The notes under the pieces are model-generated. The model did no database searches, had not been told where the DNA came from, and saw nothing but the letters and a program-made list of their open reading frames with translations. A stretch of DNA of 64,000 nt from Erwinia_E haradaeae_I (GTDB lineage: Bacteria; Pseudomonadota; Gammaproteobacteria; Enterobacterales; Enterobacteriaceae): the NCBI RefSeq assembly GCF_900698925.1, contig NZ_LR217713.1:992001-1056000 (forward strand). The letters are read 5' to 3'. A program made the position numbers and the translations under genes. Each line of letters starts with the position of its first letter. Within the stretch, counting starts at the first letter, position 1. This document shows positions 11,993 through 22,097 of the stretch, one piece after another.

Positions 11993-12360
11993 GATTTCTG
12001 TGAATAATATAAAAATATAAAAAATAGGATATGCTCACCCCGATACTTTTTTATTATACCATTACATGAGAAACGTCCTTATCTCACATATATGAAATAA
12101 GCAATAAAGTCTGTAAGATTAACAAATTCCTATAGTTAGTTGATTATTATAAATGCGTTAAATTATTTCATACAGTAACCTATAATCAGACACAATATCA
12201 TAGAAGAAATGTGTTATACAGTAACAAAAATATTAAAAGAATAAATAGACATTACCGAAACTAAAAATAAAAAAGACAGTTTCCACTATAACAATTAATC
12301 TAGAACACCACCACTTATCATATAAAATAAACTAAAAGAAGAATTATCATTTTTAATAAC
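11993..12360. other. Spacer between convergent cysQ and purB
   Basis: No gene. It separates two convergent genes, so terminators are expected; only the small hairpin at the purB end is visible. Confidence 0.6.
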
Positions 12361-12374
12361 GTCGTATTGACGAC
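12361..12374 (-). terminator. Small hairpin at the 3' end of purB
   Basis: On the minus strand GTCGT, loop CAAT, ACGAC follows directly on the purB stop codon and is followed by GTTATTAAAAA. The stem is only five base pairs, so this is a weak candidate terminator. Confidence 0.35.
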
Positions 12375-13741
12375 TATAAATCATCGACCATTTGCACGGA
12401 ATAACCTATATAAGTGGCTGGAGTCATATCTTTTAAACGTTTTTTTTCTTTTTTGGGTAATGCTAAACCATCGATAAAATCTTTTATTTCTTTAGCATCA
12501 ATTTTATTGCCGCGAGTAAGATCTTTTAATTGATTATAAGGTCTATCAATACCATATCGACGCATAACCATCTGTATAGGCTCAGCTAATACTTCCCAGT
12601 GAGAATTAAGCTCTTCTGATATAGAAGAATGATTGACTTCTAATTTAGAAATACCATTAAGAGTAGATTGATAAGCAATTAAAGAATAACTAAACCCTAC
12701 TCCTATATTTCGTAATACAGTGGAATCAGTCAAATCACGCTGCCAACGCGAAATAGGTAACTTTCTTGCCAAATAATCTAAAATCGCATTTGACAGGCCT
12801 AAATTTCCTTCAGATTTTTCAAAATCAATAGGATTAATTTTATGAGGCATAGTAGAAGATCCAATCTCAGAAACAATCATCTTCTGAGTGAAATGATTAA
12901 GAGAGATATAACCCCATATATCTCGATTAAAATCTAAAAGAATAGTATTAAATCGTGTTACACAATGCAACATCTCCGCAATAAAATCATGCGGTTCAAT
13001 TTGTGTGGTATAAGGATTCCAGCTAATACCAAAAGAAGTCACAAACTCCTTACTAATCTGACACCAATTTACACTTGGATAAGAAACGACATGAGCATTG
13101 TAATTACCAACCGCACCGTTAATTTTACCTAAGATCTCAATATTTTCTAGTTGCTTTAATTGACGTTGCAATCGATAACACACGTTAGCCATTTCCTTAC
13201 CCAATGTAGTGGTAGTAGCAGGTTGTCCATGCGTACGAGCTAAAAGTGCAATTTCTCGATAATGTATAGATAAATCTTTAACTACATTAATAATTTTTTC
13301 CCAGAAAGGGAGAAGAATGTCATTCCGTACTGTTTTTAACATTAATGCATACGCAATATTATTAATATCTTCTGAAGTACAAGCAAAGTGAATAAATTCC
13401 AAAATAGAATGCAAAGCAGGAATCGACGCAACTTTTTCTTTTAAAAAATACTCTACCGCCTTGACATCATGATTAATTATTTTTTCAATTGTCTTAATAC
13501 GCATAGCATCTTCGTTATTGAAAGAACTAATGATTGTATCAAGAAAATCATTTTCTTCAGAAGAAAACTCGGGAACTTCATCAATTTCTAAACAAGAAGA
13601 TAGCTTTTGTAACCAACGAATCTCAACCTCAATACGAAATTTTAAAAGGGCGTATTCACTAAAAATCACCCGCAAAGGAGCGACCTGCTCACTATAACGA
13701 CCATCAATAGGCGAAATAGCAGTTAAGGAACATAATTCCAT
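12374..13741 (-). CDS. purB: Adenylosuccinate lyase
   Basis: Acts twice in purine synthesis: it splits SAICAR to AICAR and adenylosuccinate to AMP, releasing fumarate each time. The 455-residue product matches E. coli PurB (456) from MELCSLTAISPIDGRY to the end. The fumarase/aspartase-superfamily signature is present as GSSTMPHKINPIDFEKSEG, holding the mobile catalytic loop, and the catalytic histidine region reads ARTHGQPATTTTLGKE. The start at 13741 is preceded by GGAG with an eight-base gap; the six upstream in-frame codons are ignored. It is the last gene of the mnmA-hflD-purB operon, 25 bases after hflD, as in E. coli. phoP, which follows in E. coli, is absent. Confidence 0.96.
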   Translation of the reverse strand: MELCSLTAISPIDGRYSEQVAPLRVIFSEYALLKFRIEVEIRWLQKLSSCLEIDEVPEFSSEENDFLDTIISSFNNEDAMRIKTIEKIINHDVKAVEYFLKEKVASIPALHSILEFIHFACTSEDINNIAYALMLKTVRNDILLPFWEKIINVVKDLSIHYREIALLARTHGQPATTTTLGKEMANVCYRLQRQLKQLENIEILGKINGAVGNYNAHVVSYPSVNWCQISKEFVTSFGISWNPYTTQIEPHDFIAEMLHCVTRFNTILLDFNRDIWGYISLNHFTQKMIVSEIGSSTMPHKINPIDFEKSEGNLGLSNAILDYLARKLPISRWQRDLTDSTVLRNIGVGFSYSLIAYQSTLNGISKLEVNHSSISEELNSHWEVLAEPIQMVMRRYGIDRPYNQLKDLTRGNKIDAKEIKDFIDGLALPKKEKKRLKDMTPATYIGYSVQMVDDL

Positions 13742-13766
13742 GATCGTGACTCCACACAATAAAATA

Positions 13767-14411
13767 TTAAATATTATCTTTGTTTAAAGATTCCAATATA
13801 TCCTTTGCCACCTTTACTAAACGGTGACGAAAAAAAAATAACTGAAAACGACTGCCTCCAACCTGTTTCCATAATACAGCAGAACGAACACCTGCAAGAA
13901 GTATGGCACGTACTTGATTTTGTATATATATGTTTTCCAACACCGCTTTAGATCCACAAACTTTAATACAAGGACCAAGTGGTCTAATGATATTAGTATA
14001 CATTTCTGCAATTACACTTATTATTTTAGTAGAATCTATAGTGTGATCATCTAATTGTTTAGAGAGATTAATGATGCATCCAGATAAATTTTGTAATGCT
14101 ATTTTACTAGCCTGTAACTGACGTTCTAACATCATTATACCCATAATATAATGAGTAATTTCATTTGTTAAACCCTGATAAATTCTACTGTTAAACAATC
14201 CTATTAAAGTCTCCAAACCACACTGAAGATTAGATGCTTTATTACCAAATACAGATAATGTAGAAACGGGATTTAAATCTAGCAAACTATTAAGAGAAAT
14301 TTTTAATGCCCATGTCGAACATTTACCATGATGTGCTAGTTGTTGCACTAACCGTGTGGCTTGACATACCCCTGCGAAAGAAAGGGCAATATCATGATTT
14401 TTTTTTACCAC
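13767..14411 (-). CDS. hflD: High-frequency lysogenization protein HflD homolog
   Basis: Peripheral membrane protein known in E. coli for binding phage lambda CII; its ordinary cell role is unclear. The product aligns over its full length (214 residues against 213), with the conserved blocks ATRLVQQLAHHG, LNSLLDLNP, VFGNKASNLQCGLETL and RAILLAGVRSAVLWKQVGG. I chose the GTG at 14411: it has AAGGAG five bases before it and gives the same N-terminal length as E. coli. An in-frame GTG at 14417, overlapping the mnmA stop as GTGA, would add two residues. Genes for an orphan function with no phage present are seldom kept in reduced genomes, so its retention suggests a housekeeping role or simply its place inside this operon. 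Confidence 0.9.
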   Translation of the reverse strand: MVKKNHDIALSFAGVCQATRLVQQLAHHGKCSTWALKISLNSLLDLNPVSTLSVFGNKASNLQCGLETLIGLFNSRIYQGLTNEITHYIMGIMMLERQLQASKIALQNLSGCIINLSKQLDDHTIDSTKIISVIAEMYTNIIRPLGPCIKVCGSKAVLENIYIQNQVRAILLAGVRSAVLWKQVGGSRFQLFFFRHRLVKVAKDILESLNKDNI

Positions 14412-14413
14412 AG

Positions 14414-15541
14414 TCACTCCTTATTTCTCCAGTCACATGGCAGCAACGGCAAACGTTGTTCAATAATTCCACCACCAATACAAACATCATTAAGATAAAA
14501 CACCCCAGACTGACCAGGCGTGACAGATGACACAGGATATTGAAAATGTGCTATGATACAATCATTATTTAACAAAGTTAAAATACAGGGAATATCTTTC
14601 TGATGATAACGAGTTTTCACAACACAACTCAGTTGAGTTGTTAATAAATTTCTATTCACCCAACTTAATTTCCGAGCTATTAGTCCCACTGACATAAGAT
14701 GGGGATGACTATGTCCCTGCGCCACGACTAAAATATTCTTGGAAATATCTTTATCTACCACGTACCAAGGATAATTATTACTTAATTTTTTCCCACCAAT
14801 CCCTAAACCTTTACGCTGTCCCAGCGTATAATACATCAAACCCTGATGTTCACCAATTTTATCACCATCAACAGAAATAATGATACCAGGCTGTTCCGGC
14901 AAATAACGTGAAAGAAATCTGGAAAAATTACGCTTACCAATAAAACAAATACCAGTTGAATCTTTTTTCTCTGCCGTAATTAATCCGAGTTCTTTAGCAA
15001 TTTTTCGTACCTCAAATTTATATAAATCACCAAGAGGGAAAAGACTGCGTTTGATTTCTTTATGTCCTAAGGTATAAAGAAAATAACTTTGATCTTTTTT
15101 ACTATCTACACCCCGTAACAGTTCGAGGCAACCATTTACATCTCTACGACGCACATAATGTCCTGTAGCAATATAATCTGCTTCTAAATCCTCTACCGCA
15201 AACTCTAGAAACATTTTAAATTTGATCTCTTTATTACAGAAGATATCTGGATTTGGCGTATTACCAGATTTATATTCATCTAAAAAAGGCTGAAACACAT
15301 AATCCCAATACTCAGCAGAAAAATTAACAACATGTAACTTCACACCAAGCTGCTGACAAGTAGTTTCAGCATCAGCTAAATCAGATGCTGCCTCGCAATG
15401 CTCTGTAGCATTGTCACCCTCCCAATTCTTCATGAATAAACCTTCAACCTGATAACCTTTTTTCTGCAATAAAAAAGCTGCTACAGAGGAATCCACACCA
15501 CCAGACATTCCAACGATTACTTTTTTTTTATTATCAGACAT
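14414..15541 (-). CDS. mnmA: tRNA-specific 2-thiouridylase MnmA
   Basis: Thiolates uridine 34 of tRNAs for Lys, Glu and Gln, using ATP and sulfur relayed from IscS through Tus proteins. The 375-residue product carries the PP-loop VGMSGGVDSS at its N-terminus, the catalytic cysteine pair in PNPDIFCNKEIKF and STGICFIGKRNF, and the IATGHYVRR and TLGQRKGLGIGG blocks of the family. The start at 15541 (MSDNKKKVIVGMSGG) is preceded by AGGTG; six further upstream codons are open but not needed. It is the first gene of the mnmA-hflD-purB operon and its TGA touches the hflD start region. The E. coli upstream neighbours nudJ, rluE and icd are not seen. Confidence 0.96.
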   Translation of the reverse strand: MSDNKKKVIVGMSGGVDSSVAAFLLQKKGYQVEGLFMKNWEGDNATEHCEAASDLADAETTCQQLGVKLHVVNFSAEYWDYVFQPFLDEYKSGNTPNPDIFCNKEIKFKMFLEFAVEDLEADYIATGHYVRRRDVNGCLELLRGVDSKKDQSYFLYTLGHKEIKRSLFPLGDLYKFEVRKIAKELGLITAEKKDSTGICFIGKRNFSRFLSRYLPEQPGIIISVDGDKIGEHQGLMYYTLGQRKGLGIGGKKLSNNYPWYVVDKDISKNILVVAQGHSHPHLMSVGLIARKLSWVNRNLLTTQLSCVVKTRYHQKDIPCILTLLNNDCIIAHFQYPVSSVTPGQSGVFYLNDVCIGGGIIEQRLPLLPCDWRNKE

Positions 15542-15741
15542 TATATCACCTAGCTTCAAAACACTAATCCGATAGAGCTTAAAAAATACTCAGACATCTA
15601 CACTATTATTAGAACGATCATTAATCACAGTAAATTAAAAAACATAATATTTAGGAATATTGCTTAATAATATTCATAAATTATTTGATTCAATATCCAC
15701 TAATATATCTAAATATCCACCTTAACTAACTTTCTGCGACC

Positions 15742-15843
15742 CTAACCTAATATAATTACTAGGCTTGTGATTAGAACAATAATATGGTTGCGCAATATCA
15801 AAATTAAGATATCTCCTCTCATCTCTGTCAATAATGACCTCAT
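15742..15843 (-). CDS. Possible 33-residue membrane peptide (doubtful)
   Basis: An ATG at 15843 is preceded by AAAGG with a nine-base gap and opens a frame reading MRSLLTEMRGD, then a hydrophobic run rich in Leu and Ile, ending at a TAG. One transmembrane helix could form. I do not recognise it. In DNA this rich in A and T, hydrophobic short frames arise easily, so chance is the leading explanation. Confidence 0.15.
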   Translation of the reverse strand: MRSLLTEMRGDILILILRNHIIVLITSLVIILG

Positions 15844-17185
15844 AACGCTTGACCTTTAATAACAAAGAATAAAAAAAATGACCCTTAGTTATTATCGAAT
15901 TAATTATCATTGCTCATTCAGTAAGAAAAAACTTAACCCTAAAAAACTCAATCCTGACGTCAGAAATCTGATATACATAACACTCGTTCTTTCTTCACAC
16001 TACTTATCTTGATCTATATCTTGAACTGTCATTATCTAATATCATTTATGTAAGTCATATAATATGCTACATAAAGATAGATAAAATTTAACAATTACAT
16101 CTATAAATCCATATTTTAACTTGATGTAAAAATCACTAATCATAATCAATCGGATGCAATATGAACACTATATTGAATAACTACAAACTATCTATATCAC
16201 TATCATAGAGTATGCAGACAATACACATATTAACAATATATTACTAAGAACCATCTTATGAATAGCAACATACTGTTAGTTAAAGTAAAATAATAAGTAT
16301 AATTATAACTATAACCTATGAGCACCTCTTAATAACAATTAAACAATTATAAATTATCATTCGTAAACGCATCATAATTGATTCCCAACTTTTCAGTATT
16401 GCATGACTATTAAAATTAATTATAAATTTCATTTAAGATGACAAGGTTATATATTTAACATCAAAAATCAGTGATTAAAATCATCTTAATACTTTTCGAT
16501 GTAGTGAATAAAAAAAATAGTATTTTGATACAATTACTCATGAAAATAGATAGACAGATAACGCAAATAATAATCAAATCAGATAAAAACCATATTATTA
16601 ATATATTACATATAATTATTCTATATATTAATATTTTATTAGAAAATTTTTCCAAATTATATCAAATTATAAGGTAATATAACCCTATTTTATATAGTAA
16701 ACTATTACAACTTTATTTTTTTATAGAAATACATATCAAAGCTCTTTTACTTTAGTAGAGCGCAATAAAAATAGCATTCTGATCATTCTAAAACATCATA
16801 ATTAAAAAAACATACTCAATATAAACAAAAATTGCCTTTTTCTCATGAAATAAGTAATTACCTTGATCAACTCATGTATGTAATCAACTGTAATATCCAA
16901 TAGACATTAGTTAAAAAATCATACTAAAATTTAATAAAATTGTGTACTTACACTAAATCTTTATCTCACTGATTATCTAATTATTTTCAATTTATTAAAT
17001 AATTCCTTCTTATCTAAGTTACAAAATAAATCTAGTTTTTAGAGAAATCATCAAAAAGAAAAACACGATTTGAAAAATCATATAATCAATATACATTACT
17101 TTTCAGGACTTATCACCAAATTTCATTTAATACATTTTTAAAATAAACAACAATTAAGAAAAATTAATGAAAAGCAGAATACATT

Positions 17186-17193
17186 CCCCCCCC
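17186..17193. repeat. Run of eight C
   Basis: A C8 homopolymer within strongly A+T-rich non-coding DNA. It stands out by composition only; a use is not evident. Confidence 0.7.
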
Positions 17194-18270
17194 TAAAACA
17201 CATTGCGTTATAGTTATAGTAACTCTAATTATTGATTTGTATCTAAACATCACAGTAATAACTTATAACTCTCAATATTACTAAAATACAGAATCTCTAT
17301 CGATTATTAACATACTCAAAAAATTATTTCTTTATAAAACTCTTACAAAAACTATACTAAAAAATATATTCAACATCTTTCTATTTATTCAGGGAAATCA
17401 TCGCTACACCTACCAAGGTGTTTTATAAATTCTGTAGCATCTCAAGAAATAATAGATGGCACACTACATACACTTCTTCAGTAAGAATATTTAGAACTAT
17501 CATTGCTTCTACCTGCATTATAGCAATTAAGGTCAGACCTATGTTCAATTGTTTATTTTTTAAAAACTATAGATTATGGAAGACTAATATTATGTTAGAT
17601 TATTGAAGACTATATATCTTAATTCTAATCTTGCATAGGCTACACTAGCCTAAGTTTAGTCTAGACTATAAAACAATGGATATAACCTAAAACATGATAT
17701 CTAATATATACTAAAATTAGCATATCTATCTAAGCACTCTCTATTTTAATTTCATCCTATCCCATGGACAACTAATCTGATCATAACAATCTCATCTTTA
17801 TAACATACATAATATTAATTATTTCTTCTTATCCGGGATATATAAAAAATAAAATATATACATATAGTAAATGGATCACATAGATTCTCTTAATTCATGA
17901 ATAAACAAAAGAAATAATAAACAAATACATATTTATATATTTAAGATAAACTAAATAATTAGTAAAAATACATGAATACAATTATACGTTTATAACTGTA
18001 ATAGATTAAAACAATTTAATCTTTTTCTTTTACGAAAAGACTTATAAAGCACTCGTTCGATGATAAAGAACTGTTATAAATTCAGGACCCCAAAAGTCAT
18101 ATATTACTTATTATCATCTGATTGCATCAATGATAGATTTTTAATCTATATACACCGATCCAAAAAAAATGAATAATTTAAAGATTTTATCTTATCTAAT
18201 AGTACAAACTAATTAATCATACTTATGTTATATAAGCATATAAATAAGAACGCCATCACACCATCTTAAC

Positions 18271-18906
18271 TCAGATAGAGAAAGATGATTTTAAATTTTT
18301 TCTAACAAGTAAAAACCTCTCTAGTGTATCAACAATTGATTTAGTATTTAAATCAATTTCAATATTGACTTTCTGACCAAGAATCTTTAGACCTAATGTA
18401 GTTCGTGATAATGTTTCTGGAATTAAATGCACGCAAAATGTTTTATTTCTAACCTTTCCTACCGTCAGACTTATACCATCAATCGCAATAAATCCTTTAT
18501 AAAAAATATATTTTATCTGATTAAAATCTTGAACCTCAAACCATATTTGGTGAATATTACATGTACTACGTATTCGAATAATTATCGCAGTCATCATAAT
18601 ATGACCTGATATTAAGTGACCACCAATTTCATCACTAAATTTAGCTGCACGCTCTACATTAACTTTCTCACCCACTTTTAGTAAACTTAAATTAGTTAGT
18701 CTCAATGTCTCTGTCAGTACATCGAAACTAATTTTATCACTTTCAACCGAAATAACTGTCAAGCAACATCCGTTACAAGCAACTGATCCACCGACTTCTA
18801 ATCCTAAGAGTAAATTTAATGGCATTTGAATCACATAAGTACTTAAATTGATTTTATTCTCAATAAAAAATACTTCTGCAGTGCCCTGCACCAAACCGGT
18901 AAACAT
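18271..18906 (-). CDS. ribC: Riboflavin synthase
   Basis: Dismutates two molecules of 6,7-dimethyl-8-ribityllumazine into riboflavin and a pyrimidine, the last step of vitamin B2 synthesis (the gene is called ribE in other nomenclatures). The product (211 residues; E. coli 213) holds the two lumazine-binding repeats: MFTGLVQG with NGCCLTV in the first half, and GHIMM with KGFIAIDGISLTVG in the second. NVERAAKFSDEIGGHLISGH is intact. The start at 18906 aligns with E. coli MFTGIVQG and has a TTGAGG motif seven bases upstream; six earlier codons are left out. Riboflavin is a vitamin that many insect symbionts supply, so retention may reflect the host's need, which is inference. No other rib gene is in the window. 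Confidence 0.95.
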   Translation of the reverse strand: MFTGLVQGTAEVFFIENKINLSTYVIQMPLNLLLGLEVGGSVACNGCCLTVISVESDKISFDVLTETLRLTNLSLLKVGEKVNVERAAKFSDEIGGHLISGHIMMTAIIIRIRSTCNIHQIWFEVQDFNQIKYIFYKGFIAIDGISLTVGKVRNKTFCVHLIPETLSRTTLGLKILGQKVNIEIDLNTKSIVDTLERFLLVRKNLKSSFSI

Positions 18907-19218
18907 ATTTAACCTCAATCTCATAAGAACATATTATGTAATTTTCTGATCATACAGAAAAGACTATCATTCTGTTATTAATGTTGAACGCTATATTTAT
19001 ATTCCTCCCTTAAAACCATTCCATTAACGTTTTAAAATACAATATATAAAAATACTAATGATAAAATGCAAGACCCTTACCATTTAAGTCATAGAATAAA
19101 ATTCTAATAAACACTTGAACAAACTTCTCTCTTTCTAACAATCCCTTATCTTTTCATTATTAAACCCTAATTTCAATCAAGTCCAATATAAATTAATGAT
19201 CTATCAATTTCGTATAAC
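18907..19218. other. Short gene-free spacer between csdE and ribC
   Basis: About 310 bases with no gene or clear structure. csdE and ribC are on the same strand but too far apart to assume one transcript. Confidence 0.5.
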
Positions 19219-19683
19219 TTATTTTTCTACATACTGCCATGCTATCTCTAGAGCTTTATTAGATAAAATACTGAGACTAGCGCTACGACCTATAGTCAAA
19301 CAATCTTCTAACCTTAAGTCTATAAAAAAACTAAATAGATCCTTCTTACATAAATCACTAGGTCGTTGACCTTCAATAAGGGTTAATAAAATCGCAATAA
19401 GCCCGCGAATTATTCGCGCATCACTATCACCATAAAAATGCAGTTTATTACACTTCTGCATCTTATGTCCAAACCAAATCCGATTGGAACAACCTATCCC
19501 AGATAGTTGATTGGTTTTAATAGAATCAGGTAGCTTGGGAAGCTGATTACTTAATAGAATTAGGTATCGATATCGCTCCTCCCATTCAGTAAAATAAGAA
19601 AATTGATCTAACAAGAAATCAGATGTAATAGATTTACCAAAAGGATGCATAATCAATAACTCTCTGTTGATTATATGTTCCAT
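19219..19683 (-). CDS. csdE: SufE-family sulfur acceptor, CsdE type
   Basis: Takes the persulfide sulfur from a cysteine desulfurase (CsdA in E. coli) and passes it on for Fe-S or other sulfur chemistry. The best fit is CsdE rather than SufE: HPFGKSIT, FTEWEERYRYLILLSNQLPKLPD, GDSDARIIRGLIAILLTLIEG and the Cys in SGIGCSNRIWFG all follow CsdE. The usual SRSQGL motif near the C-terminus reads GRSASL. Three starts are possible: TTG 19704, ATG 19683 (154 residues, chosen) and ATG 19650 (143 residues; closest to the E. coli length of 147, with a GAGAG about ten bases upstream). csdA is not adjacent. If the genome lacks sufE, this protein may serve SufS as well, which is inference. Confidence 0.85.
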   Translation of the reverse strand: MEHIINRELLIMHPFGKSITSDFLLDQFSYFTEWEERYRYLILLSNQLPKLPDSIKTNQLSGIGCSNRIWFGHKMQKCNKLHFYGDSDARIIRGLIAILLTLIEGQRPSDLCKKDLFSFFIDLRLEDCLTIGRSASLSILSNKALEIAWQYVEK

Positions 19684-20665
19684 AACATATGTAACTTTTG
19701 ACAATAAATGAATGAAATCATAGAGTTGCTATTTATACTCCTTTTCGAAGAAATTCTGTCATAATTACGTCGAAGTAATAATGATATATATGATGTTATT
19801 TATTATTTCATGAACTTGACCACTATAATCACAGATTATTTGTTTATATAAAAAATATAATTCATGCACTAGTAATCAAGTTTAAATAAAATAAAAAAAT
19901 ATATACATTATATTTATTAAAGATCTGATAATTTTAGATGAAAATAATTAATAAATTTTTTATTAATGTATTAGCTTGTATGTAAAAATCTTTAACATTA
20001 AAATTAAATATCGTTAATTAACTCATTGATAATATATCTATACGATATTATAATTCATCATATGATATTCATCATAAGAACCTATAAAAAAACTATAACT
20101 AGGTTTTAATTTTTTTAAAAAAATTTGATCTTATACCAATGGTCTATGCGACTTATTATTCTCTTGAATATAGACAATATGATACATAAATAATCATTAA
20201 ACTATATTACGCTAGTCACTTAACCGCTTAGGATAAGTGGTTCAGTGACTTTTCTAGTATATAGACATTTAATGTCATAAGATCCTAGATCATATTTTTT
20301 TATAAAAGGTTAAATATAACCATAGAAAATACTGACTTTAAATTAAAAGCTCTTTATCTGTATGGTACATAAAATATATAATCTCGTATTTTATAATAAA
20401 AATAGAACCCACCATTCAGATACATGCGATCTTACTTTTTCTCAAAACATCTTAAGTAATAAATCACTCAAAAATAACTTTTTATGATCCAGTATATACA
20501 ATTCTTTCTATAAAATAATACTAATAGATTATAATTTAAAGACCTTCTAATCTAATAAAAATCACGAAAAAATTCACCAAAAATACATATACATAAAAAA
20601 TAAATCATAACAATTCTAACTATTGATTAAGCTCATATAATCGTATTACATTTCAAATATTGTAT
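19684..20665. other. Gene-free spacer upstream of csdE
   Basis: Nearly 1 kb without a gene. It contains a strong hairpin followed by TTTT at 20214-20254 that has no gene to terminate. Confidence 0.6.
20214..20254 (+). terminator. Strong orphan hairpin with T tract
   Basis: Two 17-base arms (AGTCACTTAACCGCTTA and its near complement) enclose a GGA loop, with one mismatch and one G-U pair, then TTTTCT. This has the form of a rho-independent terminator on the plus strand, yet no plus-strand gene lies within 7 kb upstream. I take it as the surviving terminator of a lost gene or of an unrecognised small RNA. Confidence 0.6.
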
Positions 20666-20848
20666 TCAATAGTTATGCATCAACCTTTCTCGTAAACGCT
20701 TCCAACTTACAACTCTAAGTAAATAGCCAGGACAAATAAAAAAACCCCACTTATACCTTTCAATGAAAGGCCAGGCTAATTTGATTACATAACATATTAT
20801 TCTTATATATAAGCAGTTTAATAAAAATATGGATAATACAGTGAAAGT
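20666..20848 (-). pseudogene. Unrecognised 60-codon open frame, probably a gene relic
   Basis: The minus strand is open for 60 codons before the TGA at 20666. Its second half reads LAWPFIERYKWGFF, then ICPGYLLRVVSWKRLRERLMHNY. Three tryptophans, a proline-glycine pair and a basic C-terminus are unlike random A+T-rich translation and suggest a former or present small membrane-associated protein. No ATG, GTG or TTG lies in the open part, so it lacks a normal start. I could not match it to a family. The plus strand over the same bases also shows nested short inverted repeats (20724-20778), so an RNA structure is an alternative. Confidence 0.3.
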
Positions 20849-21411
20849 TTATTAGAAAATATGTAACACTCTTTTAGCCAAAAAATTAAATCAAATTTTA
20901 AACAGTATTACTGAATTTATATGATAAAAACTACATAATTGAGTCTTATGTTATAACGCTAATCTAATCAATTGTTATTACCTATAAGCCCTTAATTAAG
21001 CTATATTTCCAACCTTTAAGCAGTATTTCTTTTCCTATCTCGTTTTAATCGTCACATAGATCAAATATGGAAAAATAGTAAAAAACTGCCGTACATTTCT
21101 TGCAATAAAATATTTTCATAAATCAGTAAAAACAGACATCCTAGACCTAATTCTACGAATTAACTAAAAAATAAGCTATGGATCAAAAAGCTCTATAATC
21201 TAGATAATGTTACTTTCTTTCTATAAAACAATAAATGTAAAGTTCTTTAATATAGACGGTGCTACTATGGGAGACTCTAGATTTATATGATAATATATAT
21301 CATATTATCTATAAGTTTTATCTTATTCATAACATTATGACTTATGTACTTTAGGATTCAATGCAATTTCTTTAAATAAATATTTCAACTTTAAACTAAC
21401 TTATAAAGCTA
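20849..21411. other. Spacer upstream of gmk
   Basis: About 560 bases without a gene. The gmk promoter must lie here, but no convincing pair of -35 and -10 hexamers stands out. Confidence 0.5.
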
Positions 21412-22035
21412 ATGCATGAAGGTATACTATTTATTATTTCCGCTCCTAGCGGAGCCGGAAAATCAAGTTTAATTCAATCACTTTTAAAAATTAAACCTCT
21501 ATTGAATATAAAACTATCAATCTCTCATACTACGCGTACAATAAGATCAGGAGAATATCATGGGGAACATTATTACTTTATTAAAGACCATCAATTTCGT
21601 AGCATGATTAATAAAAAAAAATTTTTAGAGTACGCTAAAGTTTTTGGAAATTACTACGGTACTTCACATCAAAATGTTACCAATATACTACAACAAGGGT
21701 TTGATTTATTACTTGATATAGACTGGCAGGGAGCTAGAGCAATTCGAAAGGTAATGCCAAAATCTAAAAGTATTTTTATATTACCCCCTTCAAAAAAAGA
21801 GTTACAACGTAGATTATGTCAACGAAATCAAGATACTCAGTTTATCATTTCTCAGAGAATGGCCCAGGCTATGACTGAAATCAGTCATTATGTAGAATAT
21901 GATTATCTAATAATCAATCAAAAATTCGACGATGCTCTTATAGATCTTCAGACTATTATTAAATCTGAACGTTTACGTCTAAACCGTCAAAAAGTACGTG
22001 CTAAAACTTTAATAAATAAATTACTGACAGTCTAA
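21412..22035 (+). CDS. gmk: Guanylate kinase
   Basis: Phosphorylates GMP to GDP with ATP, an essential step in guanine nucleotide supply. The 207-residue product matches the E. coli length exactly. The P-loop SAPSGAGKSS is at residues 10-19; the GMP-binding SHTTRTIRSGE and HGEHYYF blocks, the FGNYYGTS segment, the LLDIDWQGARAI strand and the lid region SIFILPPSKKEL are all present. No clear Shine-Dalgarno motif precedes the ATG. rpoZ follows after 62 bases as in E. coli gmk-rpoZ-spoT. Overall similarity to E. coli is moderate, with many Lys, Asn and Ile substitutions as expected from A+T pressure. Confidence 0.96.
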   Translation: MHEGILFIISAPSGAGKSSLIQSLLKIKPLLNIKLSISHTTRTIRSGEYHGEHYYFIKDHQFRSMINKKKFLEYAKVFGNYYGTSHQNVTNILQQGFDLLLDIDWQGARAIRKVMPKSKSIFILPPSKKELQRRLCQRNQDTQFIISQRMAQAMTEISHYVEYDYLIINQKFDDALIDLQTIIKSERLRLNRQKVRAKTLINKLLTV

Positions 22036-22097
22036 AGGTTGACTTATTATACTTAACCTCTAATTACTTAATCCTAATAAATTCGAGACCTATCATA

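Larger units (their letters stand above)
15542..18270. other. 2.7-kb spacer upstream of mnmA, relics only
   Basis: No complete gene recognised. A 62-codon minus-strand frame (15722-15910) has mixed composition but matches no family I know. Overlapping it, a 33-codon frame at 15742-15843 has a plausible Shine-Dalgarno and a hydrophobic C-terminal half. Around 17395-17560 the minus strand has a stop-interrupted frame with many hydrophobic residues. An eight-C run lies at 17186-17193. All may be gene remains. Confidence 0.55.

Noticed and set aside
16461..16677. Overlapping 64- and 68-codon frames on both strands
   Set aside because: Almost only Ile, Leu, Lys and Asn; expected by chance in A+T-rich DNA and open on both strands at once.
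17395..17606. Possible MATE transporter (mdtK) remnant on the minus strand near ribC
   Set aside because: Only a vague hydrophobic pattern matches, the strand and position do not fit E. coli mdtK, and a stop interrupts it.
19219..19704. Calling this protein SufE
   Set aside because: The HPFG N-terminus and the QLPKLPD and RIWFG segments match CsdE better than SufE.
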